Shown: positions 1-6,511, counted from the first letter of the stretch. The stretch is DNA of 6,889 bases from Paludibacteraceae bacterium (GCA_017550055.1 JAFYMM010000028.1:1-6889), one strand, 5' to 3'. Numbers and translations: made by a program. The notes: generated from the sequence alone by a model not told the origin.

Positions 1-3
1 AAT

Positions 4-43
4 AACTAATAACTATTCACTAACAACTAATAACTATTCACTA
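4..43. repeat. Two-copy direct repeat upstream of rarA
   Basis: A 19-bp sequence (AACTAATAACTATTCACTA) occurs exactly twice, at 4-22 and 25-43, giving a 21-bp period. It is AT-rich and itself contains shorter echoes (AACTA, TAACTA). The second copy ends 6 bp before the rarA start codon. The window begins here, so further copies may lie upstream. It could be a simple-sequence expansion or a protein-binding array with a two-turn spacing. The sequence alone does not decide. Confidence 0.75.
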
Positions 44-49
44 CAATAA

Positions 50-1312
50 ATGCAACCATTAGCAGAACGACTACGTCCACGCTCACTTGATGACTATATT
101 GGTCAATCACATTTAGTTGGGCAAGGAGCTATTCTCCGTCAGATGATAGAGAATGGCAATCTGTCGTCGTTCATATTGTGGGGACCTCCGGGTGTAGGCA
201 AAACATCGTTGGCTAAGATTATTGCCAATGTATTGGAACGCCCATTTTTCACACTAAGTGCCGTCACATCAGGTGTTAAGGATGTGCGTGATGTGATAGA
301 AAAAGCCAAACAATCTACCTTTTTCTCTCAAGCCAACCCTATCTTGTTTATTGACGAAATCCACCGTTTCAGCAAATCGCAACAAGACTCATTGCTTGGT
401 GCAGTGGAAAATGGAACTGTTACTCTGATTGGAGCTACTACCGAAAATCCTTCGTTTGAGGTTATCACTCCCCTACTATCTCGCTGTCAGGTATATGTAT
501 TGAAATCATTGGAAGTGGCTGATTTAGAAAAACTAACACAGCGAGCTTTCGCCAACGACATAGAACTCAGCAAACGAGAGGTTGAACTGCAAGAGACGGA
601 AGCAATGTTTAGATATTCGGGAGGAGATGCACGCAAACTGCTCAATATCATAGAGATTTTGCACAACGCTCAGCCCGAAGGCAAACTTATAATAACCAAC
701 GACATAGTAACTGCACGCCTACAACAAAACCCATTGGCATACGACAAAAATGGCGAGTTGCACTATGACATTATTTCGGCATTTATCAAAAGCATTCGTG
801 GCTCTGACCCCGATGCAGCTATATATTGGTTGGCACGCATGATTGCTGCAGGCGAAGACCCTAAATTCATTGCTCGCCGACTTGTCATTTCTGCATCAGA
901 GGACATAGGGCTTGCCAATCCCAATGCCCTACTGTTAGCCAATGCTTGTTTCGAGACTATACACAAAATAGGCTGGCCCGAAGGCAGAATACCTCTTGCC
1001 GAAACTACGATATATTTAGCTACTTCGCCTAAGAGCAATTCGGCATACAATGCAATAAACGATGCTTTGGCGTTGGTGGAGAGGACAGGAAATTTGCCCG
1101 TACCACTACATTTGAGAAATGCTCCAACCAAATTGATGAAGGAATTGAACTACGGCAAAGAGTATCAGTATGCGCATGATTTTCCTAATCACTTTGTGGC
1201 ACAACAATATATGCCCGATGCACTGCAAGGCACAAAACTGTGGGAAGCACAACCCAACCCATCAGAAGCAAAAATGAGCGAACTAATGAAAAAACTATGG
1301 GGCGATAAATAA
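50..1312 (+). CDS. rarA: Replication-associated recombination protein A (RarA/MgsA), AAA+ ATPase
   Basis: This 420-residue protein is a clamp-loader-related AAA+ ATPase that acts at stalled or damaged replication forks, in the RarA/MgsA/WRNIP1 family. The AAA+ core is complete: Walker A GPPGVGKT at residues 45-52, Walker B ILFIDE at 98-103, a sensor-1 stretch GATTENPS at 128-135, an arginine-finger candidate R145 in LLSRC, and sensor-2 GGDARKLLN at 191-199. The C-terminal half (about 230-416), with SASEDIGLANP and NAPTKLMKELNYG, matches the helical MgsA C-terminal domain that forms the tetramer. Length is normal for the family. The start is secure because an in-frame stop (TAA 47-49) directly precedes the ATG and the N-terminus MQPLAERLRPRSLDDYIGQ fits the family. 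No clear Shine-Dalgarno sequence is present. The next gene begins 112 bp downstream, so it is probably transcribed separately from the two-component pair. Confidence 0.97.
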   Translation: MQPLAERLRPRSLDDYIGQSHLVGQGAILRQMIENGNLSSFILWGPPGVGKTSLAKIIANVLERPFFTLSAVTSGVKDVRDVIEKAKQSTFFSQANPILFIDEIHRFSKSQQDSLLGAVENGTVTLIGATTENPSFEVITPLLSRCQVYVLKSLEVADLEKLTQRAFANDIELSKREVELQETEAMFRYSGGDARKLLNIIEILHNAQPEGKLIITNDIVTARLQQNPLAYDKNGELHYDIISAFIKSIRGSDPDAAIYWLARMIAAGEDPKFIARRLVISASEDIGLANPNALLLANACFETIHKIGWPEGRIPLAETTIYLATSPKSNSAYNAINDALALVERTGNLPVPLHLRNAPTKLMKELNYGKEYQYAHDFPNHFVAQQYMPDALQGTKLWEAQPNPSEAKMSELMKKLWGDK

Positions 1313-1329
1313 TCCTCCTTACCCTGTAG

Positions 1330-1355
1330 CAACCCTCAAGCAACCTTCAAGCAAG
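1330..1355. repeat. 11-bp tandem repeat in the rarA-kinase gap
   Basis: CAACCCTCAAG at 1330-1340 is followed directly by CAACCTTCAAG at 1341-1351, with one mismatch, and then by a partial third copy, CAAG, at 1352-1355. It lies 70-95 bp upstream of the histidine kinase start codon. The period is about one helical turn. LytTR-domain regulators are known to bind direct repeats, so a role in controlling the downstream operon is possible, but this is only inference. Confidence 0.6.
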
Positions 1356-1374
1356 AAGACTGACAAAAACCAAC

Positions 1375-1389
1375 ACACTCACAGAGTGT
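1375..1389. promoter_or_regulatory. Perfect 6-bp inverted repeat upstream of the kinase operon
   Basis: ACACTC (1375-1380) and GAGTGT (1384-1389) are perfect inverted complements separated by ACA. There is no T-tract after it on either strand, so it is not a convincing intrinsic terminator for rarA. It could be an operator half-site pair or a small hairpin in the kinase leader. I could not find a TAnnTTTG promoter in the 1313-1424 gap, so the start of the kinase transcript remains unplaced. Confidence 0.35.
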
Positions 1390-1424
1390 ATTCAATATTA
1401 ATCTAAAAAAACAATTTATAAACC

Positions 1425-2528
1425 ATGAACAAATCAAGCCGTGAAGAAGGTCTTTTATACAGAGTGTCAAGAAAAATAAACAAAAGAGACAAAATTGCAG
1501 TTGTAGCTACTATAGGTATTGCTATTGCGTATGTATCAATTATAAGTATAAACAACCTTATATATGATAGCGAGATTGACGCTAAATTTATGATTCGTAA
1601 CTCGCTATATGGCGCACCATTTATCCTCTTTGCAGGTGTATTCAATCAGCACATAGTGCGTTGGTGCAACAAACAAAGATGGATGCTCGACAATCCGCAT
1701 AACACGTCGGTGATGCAATTGGTCATTTCGGTGTTGACAGCCGCAGCATGTGTTACATTTGCATTTTATCTATTCGACCCTAACGAATATGACAAATTCT
1801 ATGAAACTTTCTCTAAATCATACTTTCAAATCTCGATAATGGCGAGTATCATAACAAACTGCTTTGTATTGATGTTGGCAAAATATATCGACCAATCGAA
1901 AGTGATGGAGCGTCAGGCTAAACACATTAGAGATATGGAATCGGAGATTATGCGTGTGAAATATCAACAATTGAGAGCGCAAGTGAACCCTCACTTCTTG
2001 TTCAACTCGTTGAATATCTTGGTGTCGCTAATCAACTCTAACCCACATAAAGCCACTGAATACACAAAACAATTGGCAGCAGTCTATCGCTATTTGTTGG
2101 CAAATGATGATATGGAAGTAGTTTCGCTATCTGAAGAGTTGAAATTCGTGCAACAATATGCCAAAATATTGTCTATTCGCTATGGCGAGGGCATCAAAAT
2201 ACACCTTCCAAATCTGACAGACATTGCTGTTATGTCGAAACGAATAATACCTACATCGATACAAGTGTTGATTGAAAACGCTGTGAAACACAACATTATA
2301 TCTACAATAAAACCATTAGTTATCTCTGTTTATATCGACAACAACAACTTGGTAGTAAGCAACACACTTGCCATGCGTCCAGTGCCAGCCGACTCTACGG
2401 GATTGGGGTTGAAGGGATTGAAAGAGAAATACAAAATCATCACTGATGAAGATGTGAAAATATCACAAACTCAAACAACATTCAGAGTATCAGTACCATT
2501 AATAAATCATAACGAAAAAAATGCTTGA
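1425..2528 (+). CDS. LytS/YehU-type membrane sensor histidine kinase
   Basis: This 367-residue inner-membrane protein should autophosphorylate in response to an unknown signal and pass the phosphate to the regulator encoded directly downstream. The N-terminal part has hydrophobic segments at about 24-44, 61-76, 97-117 and 135-154, consistent with four membrane passes and no large extracytoplasmic domain. A short charged helix (about 155-185) leads into the His_kinase domain of the LytS class: RAQVNPHFLFNSLN at 184-197 holds the phosphoacceptor H190. The ATPase part keeps an N-box-like IPTSIQVLIENAVKHN (275-290) and a glycine box STGLGLKGL (324-332). No PAS, GAF or periplasmic sensor domain is visible, so sensing probably occurs in or at the membrane. 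The start at 1425 follows an A/T-rich leader without a Shine-Dalgarno sequence, as is usual in Bacteroidota. It is not specifically identifiable as LytS, so no symbol is given. Confidence 0.93.
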   Translation: MNKSSREEGLLYRVSRKINKRDKIAVVATIGIAIAYVSIISINNLIYDSEIDAKFMIRNSLYGAPFILFAGVFNQHIVRWCNKQRWMLDNPHNTSVMQLVISVLTAAACVTFAFYLFDPNEYDKFYETFSKSYFQISIMASIITNCFVLMLAKYIDQSKVMERQAKHIRDMESEIMRVKYQQLRAQVNPHFLFNSLNILVSLINSNPHKATEYTKQLAAVYRYLLANDDMEVVSLSEELKFVQQYAKILSIRYGEGIKIHLPNLTDIAVMSKRIIPTSIQVLIENAVKHNIISTIKPLVISVYIDNNNLVVSNTLAMRPVPADSTGLGLKGLKEKYKIITDEDVKISQTQTTFRVSVPLINHNEKNA

Positions 2529-2530
2529 TT

Positions 2531-3325
2531 ATGAAGTGCGTAATAATAGAAGATGAACCATTGGCTCAGGAAGAGTTGGTGAGTATATTAAAATCACTTG
2601 ACACTGATTTTGAACTTTTGGCCACAATCGATTCTGTAAGAGGGTCTATCGAGTGGTTTAAGAATAACGAGCAACCAGACCTTATCTTCATGGACATTCA
2701 CTTGTCGGATAGTATCTGTTTCGAAATATTTAATAATGTGGAAATTACGGCTCCGATAATTTTCACTACCGCATACAATCAATATGCCATAGAGGCATTC
2801 AAAACTAACGGCATCGCCTACTTGCTCAAACCAATAGACGAGGAAGAACTTGCCGAAGCTCTGAAGAAATATGACTCCCTAACAAAAGGGACTCAAAACC
2901 TTGCGGAGATTCAAAATCAAATACAACAACTCTCTATGCAATATGCCCAAGCGCAAGGGCGCAGTCCATACAAGGAGAGATTGTTGGCAAAAGTGGGCGA
3001 CAACTATCAGCACATAACAATGGACGATGTTGCATACTTCTACAGCGAGGACCACTACACATTTGTTGCAACTAAAGATAAACAGCGTTATATCATAAAT
3101 TATACGCTCGACACATTGATTGAACAACTGAATCCACAACAGTTCTTCCGCATTTCACGACAGTTCATCCTAAACATAAATTCTATCAATACTATATCAA
3201 AACACTTCAACGGAAGGCTAAAACTAACAGTAAATCCCTCAATATCAGAAGACATTTACGTGTCAAGAAACAGAGTTCCAGCATTCCTTGCGTGGCTTGA
3301 CGGTGAAATAGTGACAATTCAGTAG
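2531..3325 (+). CDS. LytTR-family response regulator
   Basis: This 264-residue cytoplasmic transcription regulator is the expected partner of the kinase just upstream. The receiver domain (about 1-115) has the acidic pair E7-D8, phosphoacceptor D55 in LIFMDIHL, a switch threonine at T79/T80 and the conserved lysine K100 in YLLKP. A Q-rich linker (about 122-142) separates it from a LytTR DNA-binding domain (about 147-260) with KVGDNYQHI, FYSEDHYTFV and FFRISRQFILNINSI. I chose the ATG at 2531, two bases after the kinase stop codon (2526-2528). An in-frame TTG at 2525 would add two residues and overlap the kinase by 4 bp. The ATG gives the usual start, MKCVIIEDEP. The tight junction implies translational coupling. 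The family often acts on its own operon and on cell-surface or transport genes; targets here are unknown. Confidence 0.94.
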   Translation: MKCVIIEDEPLAQEELVSILKSLDTDFELLATIDSVRGSIEWFKNNEQPDLIFMDIHLSDSICFEIFNNVEITAPIIFTTAYNQYAIEAFKTNGIAYLLKPIDEEELAEALKKYDSLTKGTQNLAEIQNQIQQLSMQYAQAQGRSPYKERLLAKVGDNYQHITMDDVAYFYSEDHYTFVATKDKQRYIINYTLDTLIEQLNPQQFFRISRQFILNINSINTISKHFNGRLKLTVNPSISEDIYVSRNRVPAFLAWLDGEIVTIQ

Positions 3326-3353
3326 CAGAAAACTACCATTCGTCAGAATTTAG

Positions 3354-3384
3354 TTTCACACTCCAAAAAATAGCGTTAACTTTG
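3354..3384 (+). promoter_or_regulatory. Bacteroidota-type promoter after the response regulator
   Basis: TAACTTTG at 3377-3384 is a perfect match to the Bacteroidota -7 consensus TAnnTTTG. TTTC at 3354-3357 lies 19 bp upstream and matches three of four bases of the -33 element TTTG. Transcription would begin near 3391. No good protein start follows before the intrinsic terminator at 3467-3510, so the promoter would drive a short untranslated RNA or a leader. Confidence 0.6.
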
Positions 3385-3390
3385 CAGTAC

Positions 3391-3510
3391 AAAAAATAGG
3401 AAAAAGTAAGCCTGCTGTGAAGCAACGCAAAAAAAATAAACAATTTAGGTTTTAGGTAATAATTTAAAAAAGTCTTGCGATGTGATTCGCGAGACTTTTT
3501 GTTTTTTTTT
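3391..3510 (+). ncRNA. Candidate small RNA between the regulator gene and ispE
   Basis: A promoter match ending at 3384 and a strong intrinsic terminator at 3467-3510 bracket about 120 nt with no convincing protein gene. The predicted RNA starts A-rich and then has a small hairpin at 3413-3424 (TGCT/AGCA closing a GTGA loop of the GNRA type). A single-stranded A/T-rich part follows, with the repeated element TTAGGT, and then the terminator stem. Its only small reading frame begins at GTG 3417 and gives 12 codons rich in Lys and Arg, with no well-placed ribosome binding site. I do not recognise it as a known RNA family. The 5' end is estimated from the promoter position only. Confidence 0.35.
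3467..3510 (+). terminator. Strong intrinsic terminator
   Basis: AAAAAGTCTTGCG (3467-3479) pairs with CGCGAGACTTTTT (3488-3500) over 13 bp, including one T-G wobble (3476/3491), around an 8-nt loop. A run of T follows, interrupted by one G at 3501 and continuing with nine T at 3502-3510. It would end any transcript reading through from the two-component operon, or a short RNA begun near 3391. It thereby insulates ispE. Confidence 0.85.
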
Positions 3511-3523
3511 GTTGAAAAAAATA

Positions 3524-3554
3524 AGTGATATATCGAAATAATTTTGTATCTTTG
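3524..3554 (+). promoter_or_regulatory. ispE promoter
   Basis: TATCTTTG at 3547-3554 is a perfect TAnnTTTG -7 element, placing the start of transcription near 3561 and leaving about 19 nt before the ispE ATG. The -33 region (around 3524-3527, AGTG) is a poor match to TTTG, so the promoter may be moderate. It starts just after the upstream terminator. Because it overlaps an upstream in-frame TTG (3544), it also argues against the longer version of IspE. Confidence 0.65.
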
Positions 3555-3579
3555 TATTCTGAAAAAAAAGTTGTGCTAT

Positions 3580-4392
3580 ATGATTACTTTCCCTAATGCA
3601 AAAATAAATATAGGACTCAATATAACAGAGAAACGACCTGATGGTTATCATAACTTGGAGACTATATTTTATCCTGTAGAGCTATGTGATACGCTGGAAT
3701 TTGTAAGAGGAGAAGAAACAAAATTCACATGTAGCGGTTTGGACATTGAAGGCGAATCGGACAACAACCTGATAATGAAAGCATACAGATTGTTGAAAGA
3801 AGAATTTGACCTACCCGCAATCAACATACATCTCCACAAAGCCATTCCGATGGGAGCAGGCTTGGGAGGAGGCTCGGCAGATGCTGCTTTTATGCTGAAA
3901 ATGCTGAACGAAGAATTCAAATTAGGACTATCGGCACAAGAATTAGAGAAAAGAGCAGCGAAATTAGGAGCTGATTGCGCCTTTTTTATCGAAAACAAAC
4001 AAATTTTGGGCAAAGGCATAGGCAATATATTTGAGCCTACGACAGTAAATTTGGCAGGTTATTACATTGTACTGATAAAACCAGAAGTGCATGTTTCGAC
4101 AGCAGAAGCATACGGCGGATGCAAACCACAACGCTGGGATGTACCTCTTGAAGAGGCCGTGAAACGCCCAATAGCAGAATGGAGAGATTGCGTGTTCAAT
4201 GATTTTGAAAAGACTGTCTTTGTTGCTCACCCCGAATTAGCCGAAATTAAAGATATGCTTTACGCCAAAGGCGCTATATATGCAGCAATGTCGGGTTCAG
4301 GCTCAACTATTTATGGCATTTTCGACAAAGAGATTGAACACAATATAGCCACAAATGTTAAATCTGAAATCTACTATCTCGCTTTGAAATAA
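3580..4392 (+). CDS. ispE: 4-diphosphocytidyl-2-C-methyl-D-erythritol kinase (IspE)
   Basis: This 270-residue cytosolic GHMP kinase phosphorylates the 2-hydroxyl of CDP-methylerythritol with ATP, a step of the MEP route to IPP and DMAPP. The N-terminus FPNAKINIGLNI carries the conserved K8, followed by KRPDGYHNLETIFYPV. The GHMP ATP-binding loop PMGAGLGGGSADAA is at 90-103. The catalytic aspartate is D132 in LGADCAFF. The C-terminal glycine motif MSGSGST is at 237-243. Length is normal. The reading frame stays open upstream to a TTG at 3544, but ATG 3580 is preferred: MITFPNAKIN is the usual N-terminus and the 12 extra codons would overlap the promoter. The thioesterase gene begins 2 nt after its stop codon, so the two are co-transcribed and probably coupled. 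Confidence 0.97.
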   Translation: MITFPNAKINIGLNITEKRPDGYHNLETIFYPVELCDTLEFVRGEETKFTCSGLDIEGESDNNLIMKAYRLLKEEFDLPAINIHLHKAIPMGAGLGGGSADAAFMLKMLNEEFKLGLSAQELEKRAAKLGADCAFFIENKQILGKGIGNIFEPTTVNLAGYYIVLIKPEVHVSTAEAYGGCKPQRWDVPLEEAVKRPIAEWRDCVFNDFEKTVFVAHPELAEIKDMLYAKGAIYAAMSGSGSTIYGIFDKEIEHNIATNVKSEIYYLALK

Positions 4393-4394
4393 TT

Positions 4395-5123
4395 ATGACA
4401 AATACCTTTGATTTCTACGTATATCCACGCGAAACAGATGCTTCAAAACGCATATCATTGCAAAGCATAGGGGCATTTATACTCGATGCAGCAGGTTTGG
4501 CAGCAAAGGCTCGTGGTTTTGGAATGGAATATATGCATGCACATGGATTGGCTTGGGTGACAAGTCGCATCGCAATAGAAATGAAAGAATATCCACGCGA
4601 ATATGAGACCATCAGCATAGAAACTTGGGTGGAAGATTGCACGTCTATATTCTCTACTCGTAATTTTTTGATTTATAATAGCAAAAAAGAGGTTATCGGT
4701 CAGGCTTCTACCCTATGGTCAATGATTGATTTTCAAACTCGCAAAATGGTTGATTTGCTGAAAAAGACAGAATTAGCAAACCATGTATTGACCACACACA
4801 ACGAGTTATTAACAATGACTAAGCCCGAACGCGTAGACTGCAAAAGCGGAGACGAACCTATATATATACATAAGGTGGTTGTAAGCGACATAGATATGAA
4901 TCAGCATGTAAATTCGATGAAATATCTGCAATGGGCAATCGACACTTTGTCGCTAGATGACATAATGAACACATCAATCAAGCGTGTTGACATAAATTAT
5001 TTGCGCGAAGCCCTATATGACCAAAATATTGAGGTATATCGCACCGATATAGACAACCAAAAACGCTTTGAATTGCGCAACCAAGAGGGTCAAGCTTGTT
5101 GCAAAATACAATTAACAATGTAA
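4395..5123 (+). CDS. Acyl-ACP thioesterase, FatA/FatB-like family
   Basis: This 242-residue cytosolic enzyme should hydrolyse acyl-ACP to free fatty acid and ACP, as in the plant and bacterial acyl-ACP thioesterase family. It has two hotdog halves. The first (about 4-125) has the helix SIGAFILDAAGLAAKARGFG and a strand pair around ISIETWVEDC (74-83). The second half carries the family signature DIDMNQHVNSMKY at 165-177, with D167, N169 and H171 matching the DxNxH catalytic set and E205 in NYLREAL matching the acidic residue about 38 positions on. Length suits a bacterial two-domain member. It starts 2 nt after ispE and ends 2 nt before yraN, so it is in the same operon. Acyl chain preference cannot be read from the sequence. 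It may serve lipid turnover or exogenous-versus-endogenous fatty acid balance, but this is inference. Confidence 0.92.
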   Translation: MTNTFDFYVYPRETDASKRISLQSIGAFILDAAGLAAKARGFGMEYMHAHGLAWVTSRIAIEMKEYPREYETISIETWVEDCTSIFSTRNFLIYNSKKEVIGQASTLWSMIDFQTRKMVDLLKKTELANHVLTTHNELLTMTKPERVDCKSGDEPIYIHKVVVSDIDMNQHVNSMKYLQWAIDTLSLDDIMNTSIKRVDINYLREALYDQNIEVYRTDIDNQKRFELRNQEGQACCKIQLTM

Positions 5124-5125
5124 CA

Positions 5126-5500
5126 ATGAACGACAAACGGAACGACTTTGGCAAACACTGCGAATTTATGGCTCGCACCTACCTTGAACAACAAGGGTAT
5201 TTGATTTTGGAAACCAATTGGCGCAGTGGACACAGAGAGATTGATATCATAGCAAAAGATGGTGAAACTCTTGTCATCGTAGAGGTCAAAGCACGCAAAA
5301 ACGAAGATTTCGCAAATGCCGAAGATGCTGTTGGAGAAAAGAAAATGCGCAATCTCACCAAAGCCGCTCACAATTATATACTAATAAAAGAACTGAATTG
5401 CGAAACAAGATTTGATGTTATAACGCTAATTTTAGACAATAATGGCGAATATGAATTAAATCACATAAAAGACGCATTTCTTCCAATAGTAAACGTATAA
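5126..5500 (+). CDS. yraN: YraN family (UPF0102) nuclease-like protein
   Basis: This 124-residue protein belongs to the UPF0102/YraN family, which has the restriction-endonuclease fold of the PD-(D/E)XK superfamily. The expected motif order is present: FGKHCEFMARTYLEQQGY near the N-terminus (E13), REIDIIA with D40, and VIVEVKAR with E53 and K55. D40, E53 and K55 form a plausible metal-binding active site. Its cellular role is not well established; a Holliday-junction-resolvase-like or DNA-repair activity is suggested by fold only. ATG 5126 is chosen. An in-frame TTG at 5096 would add ten residues (LQNTINNVT and the initiator) unlike the family and would overlap the thioesterase gene. It is the last gene of the tight ispE run, with the next gene 35 bp downstream. 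Confidence 0.92.
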   Translation: MNDKRNDFGKHCEFMARTYLEQQGYLILETNWRSGHREIDIIAKDGETLVIVEVKARKNEDFANAEDAVGEKKMRNLTKAAHNYILIKELNCETRFDVITLILDNNGEYELNHIKDAFLPIVNV

Positions 5501-5535
5501 AATATTATAAACCTTATAACCAATTATCAAAAACA

Positions 5536-5811
5536 ATGAAAAAAATAATTTTATCTATTGCCTTGGTAGCTCTCGTGGGCTTAGGATTAACTTCTTGCGA
5601 CAAAGATGCTCGCAAATGCTACAAATTCACTTACACAGTAGAAATTTCTGGTGACAAAAACGAAGTTTCAACTTACGAATGGTGTTCGGCGAACGAAGCT
5701 GACGCTAAAAAAGAGTATTTAGAAAAACAACTCAAAGTAAAAGTATCACGTTCTGTTGCAAAATCACACAAAACAGCAGAAGATTGTATTGCTGCTAATC
5801 TTGAAAAATAA
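5536..5811 (+). CDS. Small putative lipoprotein of unknown function
   Basis: This 91-residue protein begins with a type II signal peptide: MKK, a hydrophobic core (residues 4-17) and a lipobox LTSC whose cysteine is C21. The mature part is about 71 residues, starts CDKDARK and has three further cysteines at C28, C50 and C84. At least two could pair in an extracytoplasmic disulfide. It looks like a short beta-rich part (about 28-50, KCYKFTYTVEI) followed by a helix (52-66, NEADAKKEYLEKQL) and ends with an amphipathic stretch. Acidic residues at +1 and +3 relative to C21 hint at sorting away from the inner membrane, perhaps to the cell surface. I do not recognise a named family. It follows yraN after 35 bp of A/T-rich leader, and another lipoprotein follows. 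Confidence 0.85.
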   Translation: MKKIILSIALVALVGLGLTSCDKDARKCYKFTYTVEISGDKNEVSTYEWCSANEADAKKEYLEKQLKVKVSRSVAKSHKTAEDCIAANLEK

Positions 5812-5879
5812 ATTCTTTATAAATAAATTTTTAATTCAAAACCGACGGGACAATGGTATATAACAGTCACCTTAAAATC

Positions 5880-6494
5880 ATGAAAAAATTATTATTCTCT
5901 CTTTTTGCTCTTGTTGCTATGAGCTTAACTTTCGTTGCTTGTGAAGGTGGTGAAGACCCAGGCAAAGACAAACCAGGCAAACAACCAGAATCAAATTATG
6001 TAAAACAACAAGCTTATTACACAGACTTAGGCGATGGTACTGCTTTGTATGTATTTGAACTTGTAACAAAAGATTTAAGCGAACAAAAAACAGATGAAGG
6101 AGAAGATGTTATCATCATGTTCTGCGCAGAACCACAAGAAGATGGTGCTCCTGTTGCAAAAACATACGAATTTGTTGAGTTAGTTGATTGGACTGAAACT
6201 TTCGGAGAAGGCCTACTTGGAGGTGCAGCTATAAGCCAAACACAATTCGCAGGAACATATGGATATATAATAGAAGGCAACCAAGCTACCGACGTTGTAT
6301 TCTGTACTGATGGCGAAGTTAAAATTGAAGGCGACAACACAAAAGGTACATTGACTGCTAAAATTGAACTTACAAGCGGTGTAACTGGCGAAGTGTCAGA
6401 AAAAGAATTTGTGTTCAGCGGTGCATTTGAATTGGAAAATGTAGCTGCTGCTCCTGCAAAAGTTGTAGCAAGAGCGACAAAATTCAACAAATAA
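5880..6494 (+). CDS. Putative surface lipoprotein of unknown function
   Basis: This 204-residue protein has a type II signal peptide with lipobox FVAC and lipidated C21. Mature protein starts CEGGEDPGKDKPGKQPES, a flexible acidic and PGK-rich linker that fits a tether to the outer membrane; CEGGED recalls the acidic export signals of Bacteroidota surface lipoproteins. The rest (about 40-186) alternates polar and hydrophobic residues in short strands, with many Gly turns, suggesting a beta-sandwich or barrel. Two cysteines, C82 and C142, could form one disulfide. The C-terminus (AAAPAKVVARATKFNK) is basic. I do not recognise a family. ATG 5880 is chosen over in-frame ATG 5853 because it puts the KK directly before the hydrophobic core, as in the preceding lipoprotein. 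By eye, codons are richer in GTT, GCT and GGT than in neighbouring genes, which may mean high expression. A terminator follows 17 bp after the stop. Confidence 0.85.
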   Translation: MKKLLFSLFALVAMSLTFVACEGGEDPGKDKPGKQPESNYVKQQAYYTDLGDGTALYVFELVTKDLSEQKTDEGEDVIIMFCAEPQEDGAPVAKTYEFVELVDWTETFGEGLLGGAAISQTQFAGTYGYIIEGNQATDVVFCTDGEVKIEGDNTKGTLTAKIELTSGVTGEVSEKEFVFSGAFELENVAAAPAKVVARATKFNK

Positions 6495-6511
6495 TTTATG
6501 TAACTTTATAG

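Noticed and set aside
763..1131. A 122-codon open frame on the - strand inside rarA
   Set aside because: The + strand frame is a textbook RarA with all AAA+ motifs, and the reverse frame shows no domain and no start signals.
3417..3455. A 12-codon Lys/Arg-rich frame starting with GTG in the candidate small RNA
   Set aside because: It has a non-ATG start, no well-placed ribosome binding site, and its composition simply reflects an A-rich stretch. It is noted only as a property of the candidate RNA.
3445..3651. A short - strand open frame across the terminator and ispE start
   Set aside because: It runs through a clear intrinsic terminator, the ispE promoter and the start of ispE, and its product is low-complexity.
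5824..5831. TAAATTTT as a -7 element for the second lipoprotein
   Set aside because: It misses the final G of TAnnTTTG, no -33 box lies at the proper distance, and such strings are frequent by chance in this A/T-rich gap.
5853..5879. Upstream in-frame ATG adding nine residues to the second lipoprotein
   Set aside because: The extension MVYNSHLKI would push the KK and hydrophobic core away from the N-terminus; starting at 5880 gives a normal lipoprotein signal peptide of the same length as in the preceding gene.
6017..6490. A 157-codon open frame on the - strand opposite the second lipoprotein
   Set aside because: It lies entirely inside the lipoprotein gene, has no promoter or family features, and its low-complexity Ser/Pro/Thr composition is what the complementary strand of this gene would give.
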